Assembly (NCBI GenBank): GCA_023417885.1
Contig: JAEZED010000101.1
Coordinates: forward strand, 1-19,091
DNA length: 19,091 bases
Source: Planctomycetota bacterium
GTDB taxonomy: Bacteria > Planctomycetota > Phycisphaerae > Tepidisphaerales > Tepidisphaeraceae
Direction: 5' to 3'
The first letter of the stretch is position 1. Every line of letters starts with the position of its first letter. Below, one piece after another: positions 12,918 to 19,091 of this stretch. Made by a program: the position numbers and the translations under genes. Under the pieces are notes generated by a model. That model ran no database searches, was not told where the DNA came from, and was given only the letters and a program-made list of their open reading frames with translations.

Positions 12918-14570
12918 ATGACCCGCAGCGCCACGAAACCGACCAGCCCCGCCTCCACAGCCGGCAACGGCCGACCCGTCATGGACCTGCGCGCCGTCAC
13001 CGTGCAGGTGATGGCCGACGAGGCGACCCTGCGCGAGGGAGGGGGCAAGGCGGGGCAGGCGCGCCAGAAGAAGCTGGGGCGCATGACCGCGCGCGAGCGC
13101 ATCACCGCCCTGCTGGACGAGGGTTCCCCCTGGCTCGAGACCAATCTCTGGGCGGGCTGGCACATGTATCCCGAGGTGGGCGACGTCCCCGCCGCAGGCG
13201 TGGTGTGCGGGGTCGGGTTCGTCCATGGCCGGGCCGCCATGGTCATCGCCAACGACGCGACGGTGAAGGCGGGCGCGTTCTTCCCCGCCACCTGCAAGAA
13301 GATCCTGCGGGCGCAGAAGATCGCCATGACCTGCGCGCTCCCGCTGGTCTACCTGGTGGATTCCGCGGGCGTCTACCTGCCGATGCAGGACGAGGTCTTC
13401 CCCGACGAGGACGACTTCGGCCGCATCTTCCGCAACAACGCCGTCATCAGCGCCGCCGGAATCCCGCAGTACTCCGCCGTCATGGGCAACTGCGTCGCCG
13501 GGGGGGCCTACCTGCCCGTGCTCTCCGACAAGCTGCTGATGACGGCCGACAGCGAGCTGTACCTCGCCGGCCCGGCGCTGGTGAAGGCGGCGATCGGCCA
13601 GCAGGTGGACGCCGCCGAGCTGGGGGGCGCGAAGATGCACGCGCAGATCAGCGGCACGGTCGATTTTTTCGAGCCGGACGACGAGCACTGCATCCGCCGT
13701 CTGCGCGACCTGATCGACATGCTGCCGGAGACGCCGCCTGTTCAGCACGAGCCGAAGGATCCGGAACTGGACGCGCAGAGCCTGTACGACCTCGTCAGCG
13801 CCGACGGCCGCCGTGAGTACGACGTGCGCGACCTGCTCCGCGCCGTCTGCGACGCCGGGACGGTCAACGAATACAAGGCGGACTACGGGATGACGCTCGT
13901 CTGCGCTTATGCGCGCATCGACGGCCGGCCCGTCGGCATCGTCGCCAGCCAGCGCCTGCGCACCAAGAGCGCCAAGGGGGAGCTGCAGATCGGCGGGGTG
14001 ATCTACCACGACTCGGCCGACAAGGCGGCGCGCTTCGTCATGGACTGCGACCAGACGGGCCTGCCGCTGGTCTTCATCCAGGACGTGACCGGGTTCATGG
14101 TCGGTCGCGACAGCGAGCAGGCGGGCATCATCCGCGCCGGGGCCAAGCTCGTGAACGCCATGAGCAACGTGCGCGTGCCGAAGGTGACGGTCATCGTCGG
14201 CGGCAGCTTCGGGGCGGGGAACTACGCCCTGTGCGGCAAGGCCTTTGACCCGACGTTCATCTTCGCCTGGCCCAGCGGCAAGTACGCGGTGATGGGCGCG
14301 GCCCAGGCGGCCAACACGCTCCTCCAGCTCGAGAAGCGCCAGGCGGAGCGCGCCGGCCGCGAGATGGACGAGGCGGCGGTGAAGGCGCTGCGCGAGAAGA
14401 TCACAGGTCGCTACGAGGACCAGACCGACATCCGCTACGGCGCCGCCCGCGGCTGGGTGGACGCGATCATCCCCCCGCACGAAACGCGGAACGTGCTGAG
14501 CCTGGCGCTGGATCTGTCGACGCGGCCGAAGCCCGAAGGCGGGTTCAGGGGCGGGGTGTTTCAGGTGTGA
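12918..14570 (+). CDS. liuB: Acyl-CoA carboxylase carboxyltransferase subunit, methylcrotonyl-CoA type
   Basis: A 550-aa crotonase-fold carboxyltransferase. The segment VDSAGVYLPMQDEVFPDEDDF and the oxyanion loop GNCVAGGAYLP (G195-P200) match the methylcrotonyl-CoA carboxylase beta subunit rather than propionyl-CoA carboxylase. The second oxyanion loop GGSFGAGNYALCGKAF starts near residue 428. It would carboxylate 3-methylcrotonyl-CoA to 3-methylglutaconyl-CoA in leucine degradation; geranyl-CoA is an alternative. The biotin-carrying carboxylase subunit (LiuD/MccA) is not in the window. The ATG at 12918 has no Shine-Dalgarno site; about 20 disordered residues precede the conserved region, and an ATG at 12981 is a possible alternative. 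Its stop overlaps a GTG, and the HMG-CoA lyase ATG is 2 nt beyond, implying translational coupling. Confidence 0.9.
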   Translation: MTRSATKPTSPASTAGNGRPVMDLRAVTVQVMADEATLREGGGKAGQARQKKLGRMTARERITALLDEGSPWLETNLWAGWHMYPEVGDVPAAGVVCGVGFVHGRAAMVIANDATVKAGAFFPATCKKILRAQKIAMTCALPLVYLVDSAGVYLPMQDEVFPDEDDFGRIFRNNAVISAAGIPQYSAVMGNCVAGGAYLPVLSDKLLMTADSELYLAGPALVKAAIGQQVDAAELGGAKMHAQISGTVDFFEPDDEHCIRRLRDLIDMLPETPPVQHEPKDPELDAQSLYDLVSADGRREYDVRDLLRAVCDAGTVNEYKADYGMTLVCAYARIDGRPVGIVASQRLRTKSAKGELQIGGVIYHDSADKAARFVMDCDQTGLPLVFIQDVTGFMVGRDSEQAGIIRAGAKLVNAMSNVRVPKVTVIVGGSFGAGNYALCGKAFDPTFIFAWPSGKYAVMGAAQAANTLLQLEKRQAERAGREMDEAAVKALREKITGRYEDQTDIRYGAARGWVDAIIPPHETRNVLSLALDLSTRPKPEGGFRGGVFQV

Positions 14571-14572
14571 GC

Positions 14573-15640
14573 ATGGCAGGCACGAAGGCACGAAGTCACG
14601 AAGGCACGAAGGGGCCGGAGCCGGAAGAAGGCGCGGCCGCGCAGTCCGTCACTTCGTGCCTCCGTGCCTCCGTGCCTTCGTGCCTTCGCCTCACCGACGT
14701 CGGCCCGCGCGACGGGCTCCAGAACGAGAAGACTCTCGTCCCCGTCGAGGCCAAGGTCGCATACGTCAACGCGCTGTCCGCGGCGGGCGTGGCGGAGATC
14801 GAGGTCTCCAGCTTCGTCTCGCCGAAGTGGGTCCCGCAGCTCGCCGACGCCGCCGAGGTCTTCGCACGCATCGAGCGCCGGCCGGGCGTGGTCTACTCGG
14901 CCCTCGTTCCCAACGAGAAGGGCCTGGAAGGGGCGATCGCGGCGAAGGCGGACAAGATCGCCGTCTTCACGGCCGCCAGCGAGACTTTCTCGCAGCGGAA
15001 CACCAACGCCACGATCGCTGAAACGATCGACCGTTTCCGCCCCGTCGTCGCGACGGCGAAGCAGCACAAGCTCCCTGTCCGCGGGTACATCAGCACAATC
15101 GTCCAGTGTCCCTTCGAAGGGCCGATCGCGCCGGAGCAGGTTCGCCGCGTGGCGGAGCTGCTGCTGGAGATCGGCGTCGATGAGATCGACCTCGGCGAGA
15201 CGCTCGGCGTCGCCGCCCCGCCGGAGATCGAGCGGCTGTACGACGGCCTCGCCGGTCTGCTCGAGCCGAACCAGACGACGCTCCACCTCCACGACACCTT
15301 CGGCCGCGGCCTGGCGTGCGCTTATCGCGCCATGCAGCTTGGCGTGACGAGCTTCGACGCAAGCTGCGGCGGGACGGGCGGCTGCCCCTACGCCCCCGGC
15401 GCCGCCGGCAACCTCGCGACAGAAGACCTCGTCTCCCTCGCCGACCGCATGGGCATCGCGACCGGCGTGGATCTCTCAAAGCTCCTCGACGCCGCGACGC
15501 TCATCGCCCGCGCCCTCGGCCGCGACCCTGCCAGCCGGGTCTTGACGGGCGAGCGGCCCCCGCGCCTGCGCGCCATAGCCACGGCAGGCCGTGCCCTGCC
15601 CGAGAGACCCCGAGGCGTGCTGGACAATCCCCGCGCGTGA
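14573..15640 (+). CDS. liuE: Hydroxymethylglutaryl-CoA lyase
   Basis: A 355-aa (as annotated) TIM-barrel lyase cleaving HMG-CoA to acetyl-CoA and acetoacetate, the last step of leucine degradation. TDVGPRDGLQNE contains the catalytic R46. HLHDT supplies metal ligands H238 and H240. C271 lies in the GGCPYAPGAAGN active-site loop, and NLATEDLV follows. Bacterial homologues have this Arg near residue 10; here about 35 extra residues are encoded by an inverted repeat (14579-14688). Starts: GTG at 14567 overlapping the upstream stop, ATG at 14573, or GTG at 14672 within the repeat, which would restore normal length as MPSCLRLTDVG. The start is therefore uncertain, while the enzyme identity is not. 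Confidence 0.9.
   Translation: MAGTKARSHEGTKGPEPEEGAAAQSVTSCLRASVPSCLRLTDVGPRDGLQNEKTLVPVEAKVAYVNALSAAGVAEIEVSSFVSPKWVPQLADAAEVFARIERRPGVVYSALVPNEKGLEGAIAAKADKIAVFTAASETFSQRNTNATIAETIDRFRPVVATAKQHKLPVRGYISTIVQCPFEGPIAPEQVRRVAELLLEIGVDEIDLGETLGVAAPPEIERLYDGLAGLLEPNQTTLHLHDTFGRGLACAYRAMQLGVTSFDASCGGTGGCPYAPGAAGNLATEDLVSLADRMGIATGVDLSKLLDAATLIARALGRDPASRVLTGERPPRLRAIATAGRALPERPRGVLDNPRA
14579..14688. repeat. CACGAAGG-type inverted repeat inside the 5' end of the HMG-CoA lyase gene
   Basis: The left arm at 14579-14612 consists of tandem GGCACGAA/GTCACGAA octamers. The right arm at 14650-14688 is its imperfect reverse complement (CACTTCGTGCCTCCGTGCC and on). About 37 GC-rich bases form the loop. 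This octamer-based palindrome resembles an intergenic repeat family common in planctomycetes and relatives. Here it is in frame, encoding residues such as GTKARSHEGTKG and SVTSCLRASVPSC. Confidence 0.85.
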
Positions 15641-16015
15641 GGATGGAAGCTCTCGCTTGCATCATCGCCGGGCGTCCCGGATCACGAGGTTGTGCCGTTC
15701 AGCCTCCAGGCATGACCGCGGCGGCTCGTGGACGGATCGCGCCGGCTCGTGCCCGAATCACTCGGACACGTGCCCGAGCGGCTCGGGCACGGTCCCCCGC
15801 CGCGCCGGCACGATGACTTGCTCCTCCGGCTCGGTTCCGAGAAGCGCCGGCAAGGACCGATTCGTGCGGGAAAAGGCCCGCCCCGCCCCGTTGGGGGTGA
15901 TCTTCCCGGACGTGGCCCGGGGACCGGGCGCTGTCGCCTCGCGCGGGCGCCAGCGCAAGCGACGATGCAGCCGGCGGCACGCCCGTACCGCGGCTATGGC
16001 GTTATCCTTCAGGCC
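15641..16015. repeat. Non-coding gap with a ~20-bp periodic palindromic array
   Basis: The 375-bp gap before the enoyl-CoA hydratase shows no convincing gene; reading frames through it are low-complexity Arg/Ala/Pro. About 15722-15825 holds degenerate tandem units of 19-21 bp built on CGGCTCGTGCCCGA. The clearest palindrome is CGTGCCCGAG (15769-15778), loop CGG, CTCGGGCACG (15782-15791), a perfect 10-bp stem without a U-tract. The 21-bp array before the hydrolase gene is similar in layout but not in sequence. Confidence 0.65.
16003..16008 (+). promoter_or_regulatory. Putative -10 box (TATCCT) 7 nt before the enoyl-CoA hydratase ATG
   Basis: The octamer GTTATCCT at 16001-16008, then 7 nt, then ATG, is the same arrangement as before the hydrolase gene at 1575-1590. 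Only a weak AGG precedes the start, so a leaderless transcript is plausible. No -35 hexamer is recognisable. Confidence 0.4.
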
Positions 16016-16798
16016 ATGGCCGATCAACTCATCACCCGCGAGCCTGTCAGCGCGTCGACACTCATCCTCGCAATGAACAGGCCCGACAAGCGCAACGCCC
16101 TCTCCATCGCCATGATCGAGGGGCTCACCGCCGCCCTGCGCGACGCCGCCGCCGACAGGGCCCGCCGCGTCGTCATCCTCCGCGGAGAAGGGCCGGTCTT
16201 CTGCGCGGGGCTGGATCTGAAGGAGGCCGCCGACCCATCCGTCGCCCACCGCTCCGCCGAAGCGCTGGCGAGGCTTTACGAGACGATCTGCACGAGCCCG
16301 CTCGTCATCATCGCCGCCGCCCAGGGCTCGGCCATGGGGGGCGGCGCCGGCTTCATCTCGGCGGCGGACTTTGTTATCGCGAGCGACGACCTCCAGGTCG
16401 GCTACCCGGAGGTGCGGCGGGGGATCGTCGCGGCGCTGGTCATGCCCCTGCTGCGGCGGCAGGTGCCGGAGCGGACGACCCGCGAGATCATCCTCCTCGG
16501 CCAGACGCTCGATGCCAATCGCTGCCGCGAGCTGGGCCTCGTCAACCGCATCGCCACGACGGACGGGCTTCGCGACGCCGCCCTGGCGCTGGCGGCGGAG
16601 GTCGTCACCGGCGCGCCGGACGTGATCGTCCGCACCAAGCAGCTATTGAACGAGATCGCCACACGGCCGATTCGCGAGGACCTCCAGATCGCCCTCGCCC
16701 AGCACGTCGCCTCGCGCACGAGCCCCGAGATGGCGGAGGGCATCGCCGCCTTCCGCGAAAAGCGCCCGCCCAACTGGGGAAGCCGTAGCGGCGGTTGA
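16016..16798 (+). CDS. Enoyl-CoA hydratase/isomerase family protein, possible methylglutaconyl-CoA hydratase
   Basis: A 260-aa crotonase-fold enzyme. NRPDKRNALS and FCAGLDLKE form the CoA/oxyanion region. GGGAGFISAADFVIAS follows; a Gly occupies the position of the first catalytic Glu of mitochondrial enoyl-CoA hydratase. The second, E132 in GYPEVRRGIV, is retained. This one-Glu pattern (GGG-x-G in place of GGG-x-E) is, as I recall, seen in bacterial LiuC-type methylglutaconyl-CoA hydratases. Hydration of 3-methylglutaconyl-CoA would link the carboxyltransferase and HMG-CoA lyase encoded upstream, completing the set. Other hydratase, isomerase or hydrolase activities of the superfamily remain possible. 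The ATG at 16016 gives standard family length. The gene is set apart from the upstream genes by 375 bp and probably has its own promoter. Confidence 0.85.
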   Translation: MADQLITREPVSASTLILAMNRPDKRNALSIAMIEGLTAALRDAAADRARRVVILRGEGPVFCAGLDLKEAADPSVAHRSAEALARLYETICTSPLVIIAAAQGSAMGGGAGFISAADFVIASDDLQVGYPEVRRGIVAALVMPLLRRQVPERTTREIILLGQTLDANRCRELGLVNRIATTDGLRDAALALAAEVVTGAPDVIVRTKQLLNEIATRPIREDLQIALAQHVASRTSPEMAEGIAAFREKRPPNWGSRSGG

Positions 16799-16820
16799 GT
16801 CGACGGAGGCCGGAGTTTTT

Positions 16821-16960
16821 GCCACAGATAAAAGAGATGCACACGGATGAAGAGAGACGCGTCGCGTTGCGACGCGGTTACCGGGCGAGGCGTTGAGAGC
16901 ACCGCGCGTTCTTCCGCACTTCCCTCTGCTCATCCACGTGCACCTGTGTTCATCTGTGGC
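16821..16960. repeat. GCCACAGAT-type long inverted repeat between convergent genes
   Basis: The left arm 16821-16850 begins GCCACAGAT and ends ACACGGATGA. The right arm 16931-16960 is its imperfect reverse complement, ending CATCTGTGGC. The 80-base interior contains a perfect hairpin, CGCGTCGC-GTT-GCGACGCG (16858-16876). It lies between the convergent enoyl-CoA hydratase and apbE genes and follows a TTTTT run (16816-16820). It may act as a bidirectional termination or RNA-stabilising region. It resembles a dispersed intergenic repeat family I associate with planctomycetes. Confidence 0.8.
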
Positions 16961-16989
16961 CAACCTTCCGAACCAAAGAGCGGCGCAAG

Positions 16990-18039
16990 TCACTCCTCCG
17001 GCGCAGCGAAGACGTACGCCGTGAACCCTTCCAGCCGGCCGATCATCTCGAGGAACCGCGCCGCCCCCATCACGCAACCCGCCGTCGCCAGCGGGTCCGT
17101 CTCGATCCCGCGCGGCCCGATCACAACCGCCATCCGGCGCGTGGTGATTCCCATGCCCGTGCGCGGATCCACCACGTGGCTGTACCGCACGCCGTCGATC
17201 ACCACGAACCGCTCGGTGTCGCCGGAGATGCTGGCGGCGGTGTTGGCCAGGGTCAGCGGCTCCCTGCCCGGGACATCGATGTTCCACCCGTCCGTGCCGG
17301 GAGGCGCCTCACCGATCACCATGTCCCCGCCCGCCTGCACATAACTGATCGTCACCCCATGCTCGCGCAGCGCCTCGGTCGCCAGGTCGCAGGCATACCC
17401 CTTGGCGATGCCGCCGAAGTCGAGGCGCATCCCCTGGGCCTCCAGCTCGACCGTCCGCGTCACCGGGTCGATCTTCACCTTCTCCATCCCGATCGCCCGC
17501 TGCGCCTGCCGCAGCGCTTCGGGCGGAGGAAGCTGGCCCGTGCGCGTCGCCTCGCGCCACAGGCGCACGACCGGGGCCGCCGTCGGGTCGAACGCGCCGC
17601 CCGTCAGCTCGTGCATCCGCCGCGCCGCAAGGAGGACGGTGATCATCTCCTCCGACACTTCCACCGGCCCGCGGCCCGCCTGTTCCGAGAGCCGGCTGAT
17701 CTCGCTGTCGGGCACGTAGTCGTTCATGAGCTGATCGACCCGCGCAACCCGCGCAAACGCCGCCTTCGCCGCGGTCTGCGCCTGTTCAGGGGAAGCCGCC
17801 CAGAGGCTGATCTCCACGGGCATCCCCATGTGGATCTGGTGAAACGTGTACGCCTCCAGCGCCGGCTGCGTGGCCTGTGCGGCAGCCGCTTCCGTTGACG
17901 CTGCCGTTTCCGGGGCAATAGGCTGGTGATCGGTCCCGGCCCCGCCGGAGATGTTCCCGCACCCCGCGGCGAAGCAGGCGAGCAGCCCCAACGCCCCGCC
18001 CCACGCCGATCCGCCGTGTAAGATGTTGACGATGCGCAT
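16990..18039 (-). CDS. apbE: FAD:protein FMN transferase (ApbE), lipoprotein
   Basis: A 349-aa Mg-dependent flavin transferase that attaches FMN covalently to threonine of extracytoplasmic proteins such as Rnf/Nqr subunits. Residues 1-27 form a lipoprotein signal (AAGC, C27), followed by an Ala/Thr/Glu-rich linker. Family motifs occur in order: MGMP (71-74), NDYVPDSEISRL (106-117), GGAFDPT (147-153), DFGGIAKGYA (207-216), AGGDM (236-240), SHVVDPRTG (287-295) and TDPLAT (314-319) with its metal-binding Asp/Thr. All look intact. The start at 18039 is chosen for the signal peptide and a GGGAAGG stretch just upstream; longer readings enter the divergent neighbour. The start codon overlaps the 5' end of the SUMF1-like gene. 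No flavoprotein target is in the window. Confidence 0.92.
   Translation of the reverse strand: MRIVNILHGGSAWGGALGLLACFAAGCGNISGGAGTDHQPIAPETAASTEAAAAQATQPALEAYTFHQIHMGMPVEISLWAASPEQAQTAAKAAFARVARVDQLMNDYVPDSEISRLSEQAGRGPVEVSEEMITVLLAARRMHELTGGAFDPTAAPVVRLWREATRTGQLPPPEALRQAQRAIGMEKVKIDPVTRTVELEAQGMRLDFGGIAKGYACDLATEALREHGVTISYVQAGGDMVIGEAPPGTDGWNIDVPGREPLTLANTAASISGDTERFVVIDGVRYSHVVDPRTGMGITTRRMAVVIGPRGIETDPLATAGCVMGAARFLEMIGRLEGFTAYVFAAPEE
18019..18024 (+). promoter_or_regulatory. Putative -10 box (TAAGAT) 7 nt before the SUMF1-like ATG
   Basis: TAAGAT ends exactly 7 nt before the ATG at 18032, the same spacing as before the hydrolase and enoyl-CoA hydratase genes. It lies inside the first codons of apbE on the other strand, which leaves no room for an untranslated leader. 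No Shine-Dalgarno site is present for this start. Confidence 0.4.
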
Positions 18040-18940
18040 GCGACCTTCCCGACTGATTTCCCGGAGCCTGGCCCTTGCCGCACTGCTGGCGGCCGGCAGC
18101 TTGTTCCTGCACGATACCACGCCCGCCGCCTCCGCCGAACCGCGGCCCGCAGCCCAGCAGGATCGTCCGCTGGCGGCGCTTCAGCCGTACACGGAGACGG
18201 TTCCCGGCTCGCTGGTGGAGTTCGAGATGGTGCCGGTGCCCGGCGGCGATGGCGTTGAGCCGTTCTTCATCGGCAAGCACGAGGTGATGTGGGACGAGTT
18301 CGCCTACTGGGCCTATGTGCGCGACCTGGAGAAGGAGATCGACAAGATCAAGCAGCGGGCCCGCAAGCTGCGCCCCAGCCCCCCCTACGACCAGGTCGAT
18401 CGCGGCTTCGGCTTCACCGACCGCCCTGCCCTGGGCATGTCACGCCTCTCGGCGGAGCTCTACGCCGAATGGCTCAGCGAGAAGACGGGCCGCAAGTACC
18501 GGCTCCCGACGAAGCAGGAGTGGCAGCACGCCTTCAAGGAGGGATACGGCTCGCTGGAGGTGCCGGCGTCGGAGCTGCCAAAGGTGGCCTGGTTCGCGGA
18601 CAACGCCGAAGATCGCACGCACGAGCCAGGCTCCCGCGAGGCGAACAAGATCGGCGTCCACGACATGCTTGGCAACGTCGCTGAATGGGTGACGGAGACC
18701 GGCGAGGAGCGGATGGCCATGGGCGGGCACTTCCTCGCCCCCGCCGACCAGGTCAGCGGCACGGCGGCGGTCGTGGAGGATGCATCCTGGAACGAGAACT
18801 ACCCCAACGAACCCAAGAGCATCTGGTGGTTCGTGGACGCTCCCTACGTTGGATTCCGGCTGGTCTGCGAGCCGGAAGTGGAGGCGGAGCCTGCCGCCGG
18901 CGCCGACGCGCCGCCGGTCGCTGGCGAGGCGAAGAACTGA
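18032..18940 (+). CDS. Exported SUMF1/formylglycine-generating-enzyme-like protein
   Basis: A 302-aa protein with a signal peptide (Arg-rich start, hydrophobic LALAALLAAG, probable cleavage near PAASA) and an FGE-sulfatase-type domain. Landmarks are FEMVPVPGG, FFIGKHEVMWDEFAYW, YRLPTKQEW (156-164), HDMLGNVAEWV (210-220) and VGFRLVCEP (273-281). The paired copper-binding cysteines of true formylglycine-generating enzyme are absent; only one Cys, C279, is evident. It is therefore probably not a sulfatase activator but one of the many non-catalytic or differently catalytic C-type-lectin-fold relatives (compare PvdO, EgtB). Start choice: ATGs at 18023, 18032 and 18038 are close together; 18032 is favoured by the TAAGAT box 7 nt upstream. 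It is divergent from apbE with overlapping 5' ends. The partner is unknown. Confidence 0.85.
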   Translation: MRMRPSRLISRSLALAALLAAGSLFLHDTTPAASAEPRPAAQQDRPLAALQPYTETVPGSLVEFEMVPVPGGDGVEPFFIGKHEVMWDEFAYWAYVRDLEKEIDKIKQRARKLRPSPPYDQVDRGFGFTDRPALGMSRLSAELYAEWLSEKTGRKYRLPTKQEWQHAFKEGYGSLEVPASELPKVAWFADNAEDRTHEPGSREANKIGVHDMLGNVAEWVTETGEERMAMGGHFLAPADQVSGTAAVVEDASWNENYPNEPKSIWWFVDAPYVGFRLVCEPEVEAEPAAGADAPPVAGEAKN

Positions 18941-18974
18941 CCCATCCGCGGCCCGGCCGCGCCCAGACAGACGA

Positions 18975-19091
18975 ATGACAAGCAAGACCTGGAGCATCGT
19001 GGCGATCGCCGTGGCGGGCCTCGCCGTCGGCATCGCCCTGGCCGTCATCTTCCTGCGCGCCCCCGACCGGGCCGCCGACGCCTACCAGGCG
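18975..19091 (+). CDS. Membrane-anchored protein, 5' part only
   Basis: An ATG at 18975 opens a frame that runs to the window edge (39 codons, no stop). It begins MTSKTWSIVAIAVAGLAVG and continues with ALAVIFLRAPDRAADAYQA, a single N-terminal transmembrane helix (about residues 7-27) followed by the start of a periplasmic region. It lies 34 bp behind the SUMF1-like gene and is probably co-transcribed. No clear Shine-Dalgarno site precedes it. The function cannot be judged from this fragment. Confidence 0.6.
   Translation, partial: MTSKTWSIVAIAVAGLAVGIALAVIFLRAPDRAADAYQA

Noticed and set aside
12849..14591. 580-codon minus-strand open frame opposite the carboxyltransferase
   Set aside because: Same shadow pattern; the plus strand carries an unmistakable enzyme with both oxyanion loops.
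15699..15980. 93-codon minus-strand frame in the gap before the enoyl-CoA hydratase
   Set aside because: Low-complexity Arg/Ala/Gly translation produced by the ~20-bp palindromic array; no ribosome site or conserved motif.
18032..18940. Active formylglycine-generating sulfatase maturase
   Set aside because: The required paired C-terminal cysteines are not present and no sulfatase gene is nearby.
18947..18961. Terminator hairpin (CGCGGC/GCCGCG) after the SUMF1-like gene
   Set aside because: Stem of only 6 bp in very GC-rich sequence, no U-tract, and the next gene starts 14 bp later.

Overview
The window is a GC-rich (by eye about two-thirds G+C) bacterial chromosome segment with dense genes, nearly all on the + strand. 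It carries a large degradation block for aromatic and branched-chain amino acids. I suspect Planctomycetota, perhaps Phycisphaerae. The reasons are three intergenic palindrome families of the kind common in that phylum (CACGAAGG, GCCACAGAT and GGGCTTCCAGCCC types), a secreted SUMF1-like protein, and weak or absent Shine-Dalgarno sites at several genes. This is inference from style and recall, not from an alignment.

Region 1 (1-1589) is accessory. A DinB/YfiT-family metal-binding protein (739-1224, minus strand) has its last 30 codons duplicated at 6-100. Between the duplicate and the gene lies a 633-bp unit carrying one DUF559 (Vsr-like endonuclease fold) gene bounded by long inverted palindromic repeats. 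This looks like a small mobile unit and is the most unusual object here. A four-unit, 21-bp periodic palindromic array follows at about 1403-1486.

Region 2 (1590-4819) holds a secreted alpha/beta-hydrolase, then homogentisate 1,2-dioxygenase (hmgA) and phenylalanine 4-monooxygenase (phhA). These are the last ring-opening and first steps of Phe/Tyr degradation.

Region 3 (4867-15640) starts with a good sigma70-like promoter and a leader of about 150 nt. It runs through a VLCAD-type acyl-CoA dehydrogenase, the E1-alpha, E1-beta and E2 subunits of a 2-oxo acid dehydrogenase complex, an MBL-fold hydrolase, a small exported protein, a methylcrotonyl-CoA carboxylase-type carboxyltransferase and HMG-CoA lyase. 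An enoyl-CoA hydratase of possible LiuC type follows at 16016. Together these fit oxidation of leucine-type keto acids to acetyl-CoA and acetoacetate. E3, the biotin-carboxylase subunit, a classical isovaleryl-CoA dehydrogenase, HPPD, maleylacetoacetate isomerase and fumarylacetoacetase are not in the window.

Region 4 (16799-19091) has a long imperfect inverted repeat between convergent genes, an apbE-type FMN transferase lipoprotein on the minus strand, and a divergent exported SUMF1-like protein whose 5' end overlaps that of apbE. The window ends inside a gene for a membrane-anchored protein.

Four genes without a Shine-Dalgarno site (DUF559, hydrolase, enoyl-CoA hydratase, SUMF1-like) each have a TANNNT hexamer ending 6 or 7 nt before the ATG, which suggests leaderless transcripts. 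No tRNA, rRNA, CRISPR array or transposase gene was seen.
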